A stretch of 56,014 nt of DNA from UMGS172 sp045636945 (GTDB lineage: Bacteria; Bacillota; Clostridia; Oscillospirales; Acutalibacteraceae), in assembly GCA_045636945.1 (NCBI GenBank), contig JAZTYO010000039.1:1-56014 (forward strand), in the 5' to 3' direction. Under the pieces are notes generated by a model. It had not been told where the DNA came from. It made no database searches and saw only the letters and a program-made list of their open reading frames with translations. The translations under genes and the position numbers were made by a program. This document shows positions 23,862 to 33,031 of the stretch, piece by piece (within the stretch, counting starts at the first letter, position 1; each line of letters begins with the position of its first letter).

Positions 23862-23903
23862 CCGCTAAGTCAATTTTTTAGATTGACTTGGCGGCTTTTT
23901 TAT
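23862..23903 (+). terminator. Terminator after the aminotransferase gene
   Basis: CCGCTAAGTCAA pairs with TTGACTTGGCGG across an A/T loop, then a T-run. Confidence 0.85.
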
Positions 23904-23970
23904 TATATAATTACTCTGTGATTTTCTGTAATAAAAGCAGGAAGAGAAAACATTTATTGGAGGTTTCGCA

Positions 23971-26622
23971 ATGAAACGCAAGAACAAATACGTCAAAAAG
24001 CCGTGGTTCTTTGTCGTTACACTGCTTGTTATCGTTTTCACGGTCTTTTCCTTCTTCGGAGCTGACAGCTACTACGGCGATAACAGAAACGTGTACGTCA
24101 AGGGCGCTGGTGATATCCGTTGGGGTATTGATATCAGCGGTGGTGTTGAGGCTATCTTCGCACCCGACCTTGATACCAACAACGACGGTAAAGACGATGT
24201 AGACCCCAATAGTATATCCGACAGTGATATGGATTCGGCAAAGCAGGTTATTGAGACCCGTATGCTGTATCAGAACATCACCGATTATGAGGTATATACC
24301 GACTACGACAACAAGCAGATCATCGTTCGCTTCCCTTGGCAGTCTGAGGATGAGTCCTATGACCCGACTGCTGCTATCAAGGAGCTTGGCGATACTGCAA
24401 TGCTCACCTTCTATAAAGGCGACAATAACCAGGGTGAGGTAGTACTTAAAGGCGCAACTGATATTGAGGGCGCATCCTATGCAGGATACGATACCGAAAC
24501 TCAGTCCTACGTTGTATCGCTCAGGTTGACCGAGACCGGTAAGGCAAAGTTTGCTGCTGCAACCGCCGCTCAGAAGGGCAAGCAGATTTCTATTTATATG
24601 GATGATACCAGAATTTCTGCTCCTACCGTTAATGATGTTATTACCGACGGTAACGCTATCATTAACGGTATGACTACATCCGAAGAGGCTATGGACCTTG
24701 CAGAAAAGATTAACGCAGGTGCATTGCCCTTTGCGTTGACTGTTGACGATTCTAAACTGCAGGTTATTTCGCCTACTCTCGGCAGCCAGTCACTCAAGGT
24801 AATGCTCTATGCAGGTATCATTGCTTTTGCAATCATTTGCATTATGATGATTATTCGCTACCGTTTGCCTGGTATTGTTGCATGTGTTGCTTTGGCAGGT
24901 CAGGCAGGCGGTATGATTGCCTGTGTTTCGGGCTTCTTCTCCGGTGCTGATAGTTTCACAATGACATTGCCCGGTATCGCAGGTATCATACTGTCGATAG
25001 GCTTCGGTGTTGATGCTAACGTTATTACGTCCGAGCGTATCAAGGAAGAGTTCAGAAAGGGCAAGACCATTGACGGTGCTATTGCTCAGGGTTACAGCAA
25101 CGCTTTCAACTCGATTTTCGATGGTAACATTACCAACGTTATCGTAGCTCTTGTCTTGCTTGCCGCATTCGGTGCTCCCGATAGCATCCTCGGTAAGATT
25201 TTCAGCTTCTTGTTCCCGTTCCTTTCTTCTTCCGTAACCGGAAACATCTATTCCTTTGGTTATACCCTTATTATGGGTGTTATCTTCAACTTCATTATGG
25301 CAATCTTCGCTTCTCGAGTTATGCTTATGGGTCTCTCGAGATTCAAGGCTATGCGTAATCCTTGGTTCTACGGTGCAGATAAGCCCAACAAACCCCAGAA
25401 GCCCAGCAAGTTGGAGAAGGTTGACTTCGTTAAGTCTCTCAAGAAGGTTTCGATTTTTGTGGTCGCAATCCTTCTCGTAGGTGTTGTGCTCACCTCTGTA
25501 CTTGGTGTCGGCTTTGATATCAACTTCGCAGGTGGTAGCCGTTTCACCTATTCTTATACCGGTGACGTAAACACCGCTAACGTAAAGCAGCTTATCGTTG
25601 ACAAGCTCGGTGTTGAGCCTACTATCAGCGAAACCACCGACTATTCCACCAACGAAACCAAGCTTGTTATTTCGTTTGCAGGTGATATTACCGAAACTGT
25701 TGACCAGGCTAAGCTTGAGGCAGTTTTGAAGGAATCAGCAGCCGATAAGAAGGCCGAGACCGAAACCTCGTCCAATAGCTCGACTACCACTTCTACCAAC
25801 GCTTCCACCAATGCATCTACCGATGCTTCTACTACAACCTCGACCGAGTCGACTACTTCTTCGACAACTTCGTCGACGGTAACCTCGTCGGGCACATCTT
25901 CTACTACAACCTCGTCTCAGGAAGAGGAGGTAACCTCCGAGTCTATGGTTGATATCAAGAATGCTATCGGCTTCTTGCTTGATAAGAATTTTGCCGACAA
26001 CAAGTTCAAGTCGCTTGATGCCAATACCGTTAACCCGACCTTGGCAGGTGCTTTCTTGGGCAAGAGCTTGTTTGCAGTTGGCTTTGCAGCATTGCTTATT
26101 GTTGCTTACATTGGTATGCGTTTCCGTAAGGTTGGCGGTGTATCGGCTGCAGTTGCCGCATTCATTGCATTGTTGCACGATTGTATTATCGCATTCTTTG
26201 CTTGCGTAATCTTTGGCCTCGATATTGATACAAACTTCTTCGCAGTTGTTCTCACCTTGCTCGGTTACTCGTTGAATGCTACTATCGTTATCTTTGACCG
26301 AGTTCGGGAAAACAAGAAGCTTTATCCCAACCTTACTGTTGGCGAACAGGTCAACAAGAGTATCAAGGAGACCTTTGCTCGTTCCATCTTCACGTCCTTA
26401 ACCACCACAGCTTCCATTATCAGCATTATTGTTGTTGCCGAGTTCTTCGGCGTTACCGCACTCCGTACCTTTGCTATCCCGATGTGTGTTGGTGTTATCG
26501 CAGGATGCTTCTCATCCGTATGCATTGCAGGTCCGTTGTGGGTTAAATGGAAAAACTACATTGCTAACAGACCTAAGAAGGAAAAGAAGTCTAAGTCCAA
26601 GGCTAAGGCTAAAGCAAGATAA
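23971..26622 (+). CDS. secDF: SecD-SecF fusion with Ser/Thr-rich insert
   Basis: 883 residues. It drives protein export with the proton gradient. The SecD half has helix one (FVVTLLVIVFTVFSFFG), the DLxGG-like WGIDISGGVEA, a P1-type domain, and membrane helices with GIILSIGFGVDANVITSERIKEE. The SecF half starts near residue 487 with GVGFDINFAGGSRFTYSY and ends with LLGYSLNATIVIFDRVRENKKL. Between them, at about residues 592-655, SecF's extracytoplasmic region holds an unusual run of Ser/Thr/Asn repeats (STNASTDAST type, TSSTTSSTVTSS). The basic tail KKEKKSKSKAKAKAR resembles other Firmicutes. No yajC precedes it. Confidence 0.95.
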   Translation: MKRKNKYVKKPWFFVVTLLVIVFTVFSFFGADSYYGDNRNVYVKGAGDIRWGIDISGGVEAIFAPDLDTNNDGKDDVDPNSISDSDMDSAKQVIETRMLYQNITDYEVYTDYDNKQIIVRFPWQSEDESYDPTAAIKELGDTAMLTFYKGDNNQGEVVLKGATDIEGASYAGYDTETQSYVVSLRLTETGKAKFAAATAAQKGKQISIYMDDTRISAPTVNDVITDGNAIINGMTTSEEAMDLAEKINAGALPFALTVDDSKLQVISPTLGSQSLKVMLYAGIIAFAIICIMMIIRYRLPGIVACVALAGQAGGMIACVSGFFSGADSFTMTLPGIAGIILSIGFGVDANVITSERIKEEFRKGKTIDGAIAQGYSNAFNSIFDGNITNVIVALVLLAAFGAPDSILGKIFSFLFPFLSSSVTGNIYSFGYTLIMGVIFNFIMAIFASRVMLMGLSRFKAMRNPWFYGADKPNKPQKPSKLEKVDFVKSLKKVSIFVVAILLVGVVLTSVLGVGFDINFAGGSRFTYSYTGDVNTANVKQLIVDKLGVEPTISETTDYSTNETKLVISFAGDITETVDQAKLEAVLKESAADKKAETETSSNSSTTTSTNASTNASTDASTTTSTESTTSSTTSSTVTSSGTSSTTTSSQEEEVTSESMVDIKNAIGFLLDKNFADNKFKSLDANTVNPTLAGAFLGKSLFAVGFAALLIVAYIGMRFRKVGGVSAAVAAFIALLHDCIIAFFACVIFGLDIDTNFFAVVLTLLGYSLNATIVIFDRVRENKKLYPNLTVGEQVNKSIKETFARSIFTSLTTTASIISIIVVAEFFGVTALRTFAIPMCVGVIAGCFSSVCIAGPLWVKWKNYIANRPKKEKKSKSKAKAKAR

Positions 26623-26635
26623 TTTCTGTTAAAGT

Positions 26636-26667
26636 AAGCCGCCGTGTTTCAACACGGCGGCTTTTGT
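26636..26667 (+). terminator. Terminator after secDF
   Basis: GCCGCCGTGT pairs with ACACGGCGGC around TTCA, then TTTT. Confidence 0.88.
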
Positions 26668-26680
26668 ATAACTAAAGAAT

Positions 26681-26707
26681 AAAAGCCACCTGGAATCAGG
26701 TGACTTT
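26681..26707 (-). terminator. Terminator after the Nif3-like gene
   Basis: CACCTG pairs with CAGGTG around GAAT, and on the minus strand the stem ends in CTTTT. It is close to the secDF terminator, ending the convergent transcripts. Confidence 0.65.
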
Positions 26708-26710
26708 ACT

Positions 26711-27460
26711 TTATATGTTTTCTATTTTTGAAAAATGACATTCGGAAACGTCCAACTCGGGGAAGGCACCCGCAATATCGCGACAGAGTACCGATACTAT
26801 AACGTCCTCGGTGTTGAAGTGTCCTGCATCATAAAGTGAGATTCCGAGCTGTCCTGCCTCAATGAATAAATGATGCTTGATATCGGCGGTTATAAAAGCA
26901 TCTGCGCCTGCGTTTACAGCATCGATGAGAAAATCTCCACCCGAGCCCGAACACACCGCTACGGTCGAAATATCGCGGTTTCCTGCAACGAATTTTACTG
27001 CACCGCCCAAAGCATCTTTGATGTGCTTTGCAAAGGAATAGGGGTCCTCGGGCTGGTCAAGATAGCCCTTTCTCATCGAGAAACCGTCGACCGTTACAAG
27101 CTCTTCAACATCAAAAAGGTCAAGCGTATCGCACAGAGCATCGTTCACACCGCCCTGCGATTGGTCAAGGTTCGTGTGCATCGAAATGACCGAAATCCCT
27201 TTTGAAACGAGCTTATAAACAAGGCTATCGGATGTAACCGATTTTAAGCCTTCGAAAATTATGGGGTGGTGAGTCACGATAAGGTTGGCGCCAAGGTCCT
27301 CGGCATGGTCGATAACCTCGTCAAAGCAGTCGAGCGATACCATGATGCCTTTAACCTCGGCATTTTCATCACCCACAAGCAGGCCAACGTTGTCAAAGCC
27401 TTCAGCAAGCTCCTTAGGTGCTACGCCATAAAGAAAATCCAATATTTCCTTAACCTTCAT
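26711..27460 (-). CDS. Nif3-like dinuclear metal-centre protein
   Basis: 249 residues of the Nif3/YqfO family: DNVGLLVGDENAEVKGIMVSLDCFDEVIDHA, the metal-binding IVTHHPIIF, SMHTNLDQSQGGVNDAL, VAVCSGSGGDF and the C-terminal DAGHFNTE. It lacks the extra middle domain seen in longer homologs. Two His plus Asp and Glu residues would hold two metal ions; a hydrolase role (GTP cyclohydrolase type) has been suggested for relatives but not settled. ATG 27460 follows AAAGGACGG. The usual partner trmK is not adjacent. Confidence 0.9.
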   Translation of the reverse strand: MKVKEILDFLYGVAPKELAEGFDNVGLLVGDENAEVKGIMVSLDCFDEVIDHAEDLGANLIVTHHPIIFEGLKSVTSDSLVYKLVSKGISVISMHTNLDQSQGGVNDALCDTLDLFDVEELVTVDGFSMRKGYLDQPEDPYSFAKHIKDALGGAVKFVAGNRDISTVAVCSGSGGDFLIDAVNAGADAFITADIKHHLFIEAGQLGISLYDAGHFNTEDVIVSVLCRDIAGAFPELDVSECHFSKIENI

Positions 27461-27477
27461 ATGTACCGTCCTTTCAA

Positions 27478-27508
27478 AACAAGCCCCTGCCAAAGTGCCA
27501 GGGGCTTT
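27478..27508 (-). terminator. Terminator after glnS
   Basis: AAGCCCCTG (27481-27489) pairs with CAGGGGCTT (27499-27507); the minus-strand direction leads into TTGTTTTG. Confidence 0.75.
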
Positions 27509-27515
27509 TAATGTT

Positions 27516-29198
27516 TTATTTCTTCTGGAACGAATCCTTGAGTGCTACGGTGCGGTTGATAATGAGGTTGTCGGGGGCGCTGAGGGTATCAACACAGAAA
27601 TAGCCCTGACGCATAAACTGGTACTTATCACCGGGCTTTGCATCCTTCATAAAGGCTTCGCACTTTGCACCCTTCAAAATGGTGAGAGAATCGGGGTTGA
27701 GGTTGTCCTTAAAGGAGGAAACACCCTCTTCATCCGAAGGATTCTCAACGTTGAACAAACGGTCATAAAGTCTGATTTCAGCATCGACCGAGTGAGCACA
27801 GGAAACCCAATGCAAGGTGCCCTTGACCTTCCTGCCGTCGGGAGCATCGCCGCCAAAGGTGGCAGGGTCATAGGTGCAGTGAACAACTGTAATATTGCCG
27901 TCATTGTCACACTCGTGAGAAGCGTATTTTACAAAATATGCACCCTTCAAGCGAACTTCCTTTTCGGGGCAAAGGCGGAAATACTTGGGAGGAGGTACCA
28001 ATGCGAAATCGTCCTGCTCAATGTAAATCTCACGGGAGAACTGAATGGTACGGGTGCCAAGCTCGGGCTTGTTGGGGTTGATTTCAACGGTGATGTCCTC
28101 ACTCTTGCCCTCGGGATAGTTGTCGATAACAACCTTCAAGGGGCGGAGTACCGTCATAGCACGCTCAGCATTGATGTTGAGGTGGTCTCTAACGCAAGAC
28201 TCCAAAAGGGCATAGTCAATAACACTGTAAGCCTTGGAAACGCCTATTTTCTCACAGAAGTTGCGGATAGCCTCGGCAGGGTAGCCACGGCGACGCATAC
28301 CGCTGATGGTTGCCATTCTCGGGTCGTTCCAACCGTCAACAATACCGTCGGTAACAAGCTTTAAGCACTTACGCTTACTTGTCAGAGTGTAGTTTACATT
28401 CATACGTGCAAACTCGATCTGACGGGGAGGCATAGGAAGTTCCAAGACCTCTAAAAACCAATTATAAAGCGGTCTGTGGTTTTCAAATTCAAGCGAGCAA
28501 AGCGAATGGGTAACACCTTCTCTGAAGTCAGACAGAGGATGTGCGAAGTCGTACATAGGATATACGCACCACTTATCGCCTGTGCGGTGGTGATGAGCCT
28601 TCAAAACACGGTAGATAACGGGGTCACGCATATTGAGGTTGGGCGATGCCATATCAATTTTGGCACGAAGTACCATAGAGCCGTTGTCGAACTCACCCTC
28701 GGTCATTCTGCGGAACAAATCACGGGTTTCCTCAATAGGACGGTCACGGTAGGGAGAATTTACACCTGCTTCGGTCAAAGTGCCTCTCATTTCGCGGATG
28801 GTATCGGCATCCGACTCGTCGACATATGCAAGTCCCATATCAATGAGCTTCAAAGCACAGTCATAAATAAAATCAAAGTAATCCGATGCGAAATACACAT
28901 TATCCCATTGGAAACCGAGCCAGTTGATATCCTCTTTAATGGCATCAACGTACTCAACATCTTCTTTGGTAGGGTTGGTGTCGTCTAGACGGAGATTACA
29001 CTTACCGTTGTACTTTTCGGCAGTGCCAAAATCTATGCAGATTGCCTTGGCATGACCGATGTGAAGATATCCGTTGGGTTCGGGCGGAAATCGGGTTTGA
29101 ACCTTGTCGTAAACGCCCTTTTCAAGGTCTTCATCAATGAAATCGTGTATAAAATTGGAAGGCAGAGCCTCATTTTCCAAAATGTTGTTGTTATCCAT
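27516..29198 (-). CDS. glnS: Glutaminyl-tRNA synthetase
   Basis: 560 residues. It charges tRNA-Gln with glutamine. HIGH appears as PEPNGYLHIGHAKAI, the ATP signature LRLDDTNP is next, and the KMSKS loop is the variant LTSKRKCLK. The anticodon-binding beta-barrel domains follow (YEAGEF-like VRLKGAYFVKY, GGDAPDGRKVKGTLHWVS). Length is normal. The gene begins 15 bp after gltX with ribosome site AGGAG, so both synthetases share a transcript. A dedicated GlnRS means tRNA-Gln need not go through the GatCAB amidation route, although that route may also exist elsewhere. Confidence 0.96.
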   Translation of the reverse strand: MDNNNILENEALPSNFIHDFIDEDLEKGVYDKVQTRFPPEPNGYLHIGHAKAICIDFGTAEKYNGKCNLRLDDTNPTKEDVEYVDAIKEDINWLGFQWDNVYFASDYFDFIYDCALKLIDMGLAYVDESDADTIREMRGTLTEAGVNSPYRDRPIEETRDLFRRMTEGEFDNGSMVLRAKIDMASPNLNMRDPVIYRVLKAHHHRTGDKWCVYPMYDFAHPLSDFREGVTHSLCSLEFENHRPLYNWFLEVLELPMPPRQIEFARMNVNYTLTSKRKCLKLVTDGIVDGWNDPRMATISGMRRRGYPAEAIRNFCEKIGVSKAYSVIDYALLESCVRDHLNINAERAMTVLRPLKVVIDNYPEGKSEDITVEINPNKPELGTRTIQFSREIYIEQDDFALVPPPKYFRLCPEKEVRLKGAYFVKYASHECDNDGNITVVHCTYDPATFGGDAPDGRKVKGTLHWVSCAHSVDAEIRLYDRLFNVENPSDEEGVSSFKDNLNPDSLTILKGAKCEAFMKDAKPGDKYQFMRQGYFCVDTLSAPDNLIINRTVALKDSFQKK

Positions 29199-29213
29199 TT
29201 TTTATTCTCCTAA

Positions 29214-30875
29214 TCAAATGGTTTTGAAATGTGCGATGGCATCTTCGATACGCTTTAAGCAGGTATTGTGTCCTAAAACCTTCATAATACTGCAAAGGTC
29301 GGGGGTGTTGGTACGTCCTGTAATGCTGACACGGATGATGGTTGAAGCATCACCGGGACTGCCTGCATATTTTTCGGGCTCGGCCTTGTAAGCTTTGGTA
29401 TCGGTTGCGAAGTTTGCGGCAGGACAGATGCTCTTGATGGTTTCAAACCAAGCACTGTTGTCGTGAGTGGGGTCATAAGCCTCTTTGTAAGCCTCAAGAA
29501 TCTTTACAGCTGATTCGTTTGTGATATGTGAGGGAAGCTCATAGCAAGGGGTATAAAGTTCGTTAAACATATACTCGGCGTAATGCTTGGCATCGCTCCA
29601 CTTGATGATGTCTTTTCTGGGCTTGGGATTCTCACGGTCGATGTTGTAAATTGCGGTGGTACGTGCAACGTCTTTGTTGAGAATCTCATAAAACTCGGGG
29701 TCATATTCCTTTGCCCAATCGAGCAGGAACTTTACAACCTCCGAGGCCTTCATACGGCTGATAACGGTTTTGGAAACGTCATTTAACTTATCGGTGTCAA
29801 ACAAAGCACCCGAGGTACTCATCTTCTTTATGTTGAAATTGAACTTCTTGTAGTCCTCAGTGGGGTTGGCTCTTCTCCAATCCTCAAAGTCACTTGCGGC
29901 AATGGTCATAAGATACTCAATAACACTCTCTGAAGGATAACCCTGCTCGGCAAAGAAGTGAACCGCAGCCTCGGGGTCCTTACGCTTGCTTATCTTACGC
30001 TTGGCGCCATTGTCAAGTTTCATAATAGGTGAAACGTGAACGTATTTGGGAGCCTTATAGCCAAGAAGTTTAAATAATTGCAGATGCTTGGGAGTAGAGG
30101 AAATCCACTCGTCGCCGCGGATAACGTGGGTAGTACCCATCAGATGGTCGTCAACTGCGTGGGCGAAATGATAGGTAGGAATTCCGTCCGACTTCAAAAT
30201 AACGAAATCCTCGTCATTCTCGGGCATTTCAATCTTACCCTTGATACCGTCGTCGAAAACAACCTTGTTTTCCTCCGAACCGGGAGATTTCAAGCGAACA
30301 ACGAAAGGTTTACCCTGTTTGATAAGAGCCTCGGCCTCGTCAATGGTAATGTTGCGGTGCTTGGCGTACTCACCGTGGTAGCCCGTTCTGACCTTGTTGG
30401 CCTCCTGAACGGTACGAACGGCTGCCAAATCCTCCTCGGTGCAGAAGCAAGGGTAGGCAAGACCCTGCTTGATAAGCGATTTTGCATAGCATTGATAGAT
30501 TTCGGCACGCATCGACTGCTTGTAAGGACCGTATTGACCCTCCTCGTGTTCGGGCTCGACAAAGCCTTCGTCAATCTTAATGCCAAAGTGCTTCAAGCCT
30601 GTTATAATATCGGCAATACCGCCAACCACTTCACGCTTTTTATCGGTATCCTCAATTCGGGTGAAGAAGATACCGCCGGTGGAGTCGGCAACAAGACGGT
30701 TGATAAGTGATACAAACAAAGTACCCAAATGTAAGTAACCTGTGGGGCTGGGAGCAACACGGGTTACTCTCACACCCTCGCCCAGATTACGGGAAGGGAA
30801 CTTGTCCTCATAAAAGGCAGGCTCTTTATCAACGTCGGGGAGCAAAAGGTCTGCCATACGTTCAAAATCGTTCAT
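29214..30875 (-). CDS. gltX: Glutamyl-tRNA synthetase
   Basis: 553 residues, somewhat longer than the usual ~490. HIGH is PSPTGYLHLGTLF, the ATP motif is FFTRIEDTD, and KMSKS is KRKISKRKDPEAA. A longer N-terminal segment precedes the core (MADLLLPDVDKEPAFYEDKFPSRNLG), which explains the extra length and may be lineage specific. The helix-rich C-terminal anticodon domain is full length (to IEDAIAHFKTI). GAGG precedes the ATG. First gene of the gltX-glnS pair. Confidence 0.93.
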   Translation of the reverse strand: MNDFERMADLLLPDVDKEPAFYEDKFPSRNLGEGVRVTRVAPSPTGYLHLGTLFVSLINRLVADSTGGIFFTRIEDTDKKREVVGGIADIITGLKHFGIKIDEGFVEPEHEEGQYGPYKQSMRAEIYQCYAKSLIKQGLAYPCFCTEEDLAAVRTVQEANKVRTGYHGEYAKHRNITIDEAEALIKQGKPFVVRLKSPGSEENKVVFDDGIKGKIEMPENDEDFVILKSDGIPTYHFAHAVDDHLMGTTHVIRGDEWISSTPKHLQLFKLLGYKAPKYVHVSPIMKLDNGAKRKISKRKDPEAAVHFFAEQGYPSESVIEYLMTIAASDFEDWRRANPTEDYKKFNFNIKKMSTSGALFDTDKLNDVSKTVISRMKASEVVKFLLDWAKEYDPEFYEILNKDVARTTAIYNIDRENPKPRKDIIKWSDAKHYAEYMFNELYTPCYELPSHITNESAVKILEAYKEAYDPTHDNSAWFETIKSICPAANFATDTKAYKAEPEKYAGSPGDASTIIRVSITGRTNTPDLCSIMKVLGHNTCLKRIEDAIAHFKTI

Positions 30876-30998
30876 ACTAAAACCTCGCGAAAAATTGAAA
30901 TTTCCTATGTATATAAAATAACATACTAATACTCATATATTATCGCAGATTTTACAGATAATTACAACTATTATTTACAAAAATGTAAAGGTTTATTG

Positions 30999-31027
30999 TT
31001 GTTTTTTTTGAATCAATGTGTTATACT
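30999..31027 (+). promoter_or_regulatory. Promoter-like element of the lipoprotein gene
   Basis: TTGTTT at 30999-31004, 17 bp, TATACT at 31022-31027. The -35 is weak. Confidence 0.45.
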
Positions 31028-31077
31028 TTAGTAAATAGTGATGAAAAATCATAATTTTTTCGAAATTCGAGGTTTTT

Positions 31078-32052
31078 ATGAAAAAGATATTTGTTTTACT
31101 TCTGGTTTTGTTACTTGTTTTCAGCTTTGCCGCCTGTGATGATGAAGGCAGAACGTCTAACGTCAATTTGGGCCCTTCGGTTGATGCTAACACCATTGAG
31201 ATTGTAAATAATGCCTTTACTGCCACAAAGACAGCAGTAGAGAGTGCCAAGGCTTTGGGTTACGAGATGAACTTTGTTTATTCTGTAACCGTTGACGACG
31301 TTACCACGTCGGTAAGAGCAGGCTCCAAGATTGACTATATCGATACCGAGGACGGCAGAAAATTTGCTGCCGAGTCGATTGTCAAGAGTGGTGAGCAGGC
31401 AATCGAGTCGATTATGTATGATGACAATGAGAACGTATACGTTTACGGTGCAGGTGAAACCTACCTTTTGGTTGGTAAGGATGTAGAGGATTACCTCGCA
31501 GAGCAGTTCAAGTCTATCAGAGTTATCGATACCGCTAATCTCAAGGCTGCTGATACCCTTATTGTTGACGCTGCTAACAATGCGCACGGATTTGTTATTG
31601 ATTACGACCCCAAGGATGTAAACTTTGATATCAAGAATTACCTTGACGGCTTCGAGTCGGTTCTCGGAGCTGACGATTTGAAAGACCTTAACATTACTGT
31701 TACATCGGTAAGCATCAGCGGTATTGTTGATTCTACCGGTAAGCTTTCGTCAGAGTTGTTCAAGATTGCCTTTGAGTTCAGTCAGCAGGTTGAGGTCCCG
31801 AAGAACGACGTAGACCCTGATAATTCCAATGCTTCGGAAACCACCGAGACCGTTACCAAGGTGTTCAAAAACGAGTTATCTTTCAATATCAGCTTTGATT
31901 TTGATTTAACCGAGGTCAACGTTCCCGAGGAAATCACCGTTATCGGTGAACCGGTTGAGGGTGAAGAAGAACCTGAAAAGCCTTCCGAAATTTCGGTAAC
32001 TGATTTTGCTAAGCTTTTGGCTGGTAATACTTCTACCGAAGACGAGGAATAA
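31078..32052 (+). CDS. Secreted lipoprotein, unknown function
   Basis: 324 residues. A type II signal peptide (KKIFVLLLVLLLVFS) ends at the lipobox FAAC with C20 as lipidation site. The mature chain starts with a Asp/Glu-rich spacer and then a beta-rich domain (YEMNFVYSVTVDDVTTSVRAGSKIDYIDTEDG, EQAIESIMYDDNENVYVYGAGETY), reminiscent of LppX/LprAFG-type or DUF-style lipoproteins in a general way. The C-terminus is acidic. No recognised family. It precedes mrp with a terminator between. Confidence 0.75.
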   Translation: MKKIFVLLLVLLLVFSFAACDDEGRTSNVNLGPSVDANTIEIVNNAFTATKTAVESAKALGYEMNFVYSVTVDDVTTSVRAGSKIDYIDTEDGRKFAAESIVKSGEQAIESIMYDDNENVYVYGAGETYLLVGKDVEDYLAEQFKSIRVIDTANLKAADTLIVDAANNAHGFVIDYDPKDVNFDIKNYLDGFESVLGADDLKDLNITVTSVSISGIVDSTGKLSSELFKIAFEFSQQVEVPKNDVDPDNSNASETTETVTKVFKNELSFNISFDFDLTEVNVPEEITVIGEPVEGEEEPEKPSEISVTDFAKLLAGNTSTEDEE

Positions 32053-32070
32053 TAAATAAAATAATATTTG

Positions 32071-32098
32071 ATAAAACCGGCCGAAAGCCGGTTTTATC
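32071..32098 (+). terminator. Terminator after the lipoprotein gene
   Basis: ATAAAACCGGC (32071-32081) pairs with GCCGGTTTTAT (32087-32097) around CGAAA; a GT-rich rather than T-rich tail. Confidence 0.7.
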
Positions 32099-32126
32099 GT
32101 TGCTATATTACAAGGAGACGATAAAA

Positions 32127-32975
32127 ATGGCAGAAGAAAGAAAATGTAATGACACAAGCTGTACGGGTGATTGCAGTAACTGTGCAAGCGCCAAACAGCA
32201 TAAGCCTGAGGATTTCCTCGAAAAGCTTAACGAACACTCAAGCGTAAAGCACGTTATCGGTGTTGTAAGCGGTAAGGGTGGCGTAGGTAAATCTATGGTT
32301 ACTGCAATGCTTGCAGTTCTCACAAACCGGATGGGCTATAAGGTCGGTATCCTTGATGCCGATATTACAGGTCCTTCCATCCCTAAAATGTTCGGTATCA
32401 ACTGCCGTGCTTTGATGGACGACAAGGGCATTATTCCCGCCGAAACCGCAAACGGTATCAAGATTATGTCCTGCAACCTTTTGCTTGAGAATCCCGATGC
32501 TCCTGTTGTATGGAGAGGTCCCGTTCTTGCAGGTGCAGTAAAGCAGTTCTGGTCGGATGTTAATTGGGGCGACGTAGACTATATGTTTGTCGATATGCCT
32601 CCCGGAACAGGTGACGTACCGCTTACCGTTTATCAGTCGTTGCCCATTACCGGCACTGTTATCGTAACAACTCCGCAGGACCTTGTTTCGATGATTGTCA
32701 AGAAAGCCTGCAATATGGCTAATATGATGAACATTCCCGTACTCGGTATGGTTGAGAATATGAGCTACGTTAAGTGTCCCGACTGCGGTAAGGAGTTTGA
32801 GATATTTGGCAAGAGCCATTTCGAGGAACTTTGTGCCGAAATGCAGATTATGCCTTTAGGCCGTATGCCTATTGACACTTCTCTCACCGAGCTTTGCAAT
32901 ATGGGTGAGTTTGAACGCTTCGACGTTGATTATCTCAAAGGCGCTGCCGAGATGATAGAAACCGCTACAAAGTAA
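32127..32975 (+). CDS. mrp: Mrp/NBP35 Fe-S carrier ATPase
   Basis: 282 residues. The Walker A motif GKGGVGKS is at 49-56, the switch region contains DADITGPSIP and DMPPGTGD, and a C-terminal CPDC pair (about residue 217-220) forms the cluster-bridging CXXC of ApbC/Nbp35 proteins. An N-terminal Cys group (C7, C12, C16, C19) is present as in many bacterial Nbp35-like members. It assembles or carries Fe-S clusters in the cytosol. ATG 32127 follows AAGGAG; an upstream in-frame start was rejected as it would overlap the terminator. Confidence 0.92.
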   Translation: MAEERKCNDTSCTGDCSNCASAKQHKPEDFLEKLNEHSSVKHVIGVVSGKGGVGKSMVTAMLAVLTNRMGYKVGILDADITGPSIPKMFGINCRALMDDKGIIPAETANGIKIMSCNLLLENPDAPVVWRGPVLAGAVKQFWSDVNWGDVDYMFVDMPPGTGDVPLTVYQSLPITGTVIVTTPQDLVSMIVKKACNMANMMNIPVLGMVENMSYVKCPDCGKEFEIFGKSHFEELCAEMQIMPLGRMPIDTSLTELCNMGEFERFDVDYLKGAAEMIETATK

Positions 32976-32985
32976 TTGTTACAAC

Positions 32986-33025
32986 AAAACCGCCGTTAAA
33001 GCTGGTGCTTTAACGGCGGTTTTTA
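32986..33025. terminator. Bidirectional terminator between mrp and glgA
   Basis: AACCGCCGTTAAAG pairs with CTTTAACGGCGGTT around CTGGTG, with A- and T-runs on the sides. Confidence 0.9.
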
Positions 33026-33031
33026 GTTGTT

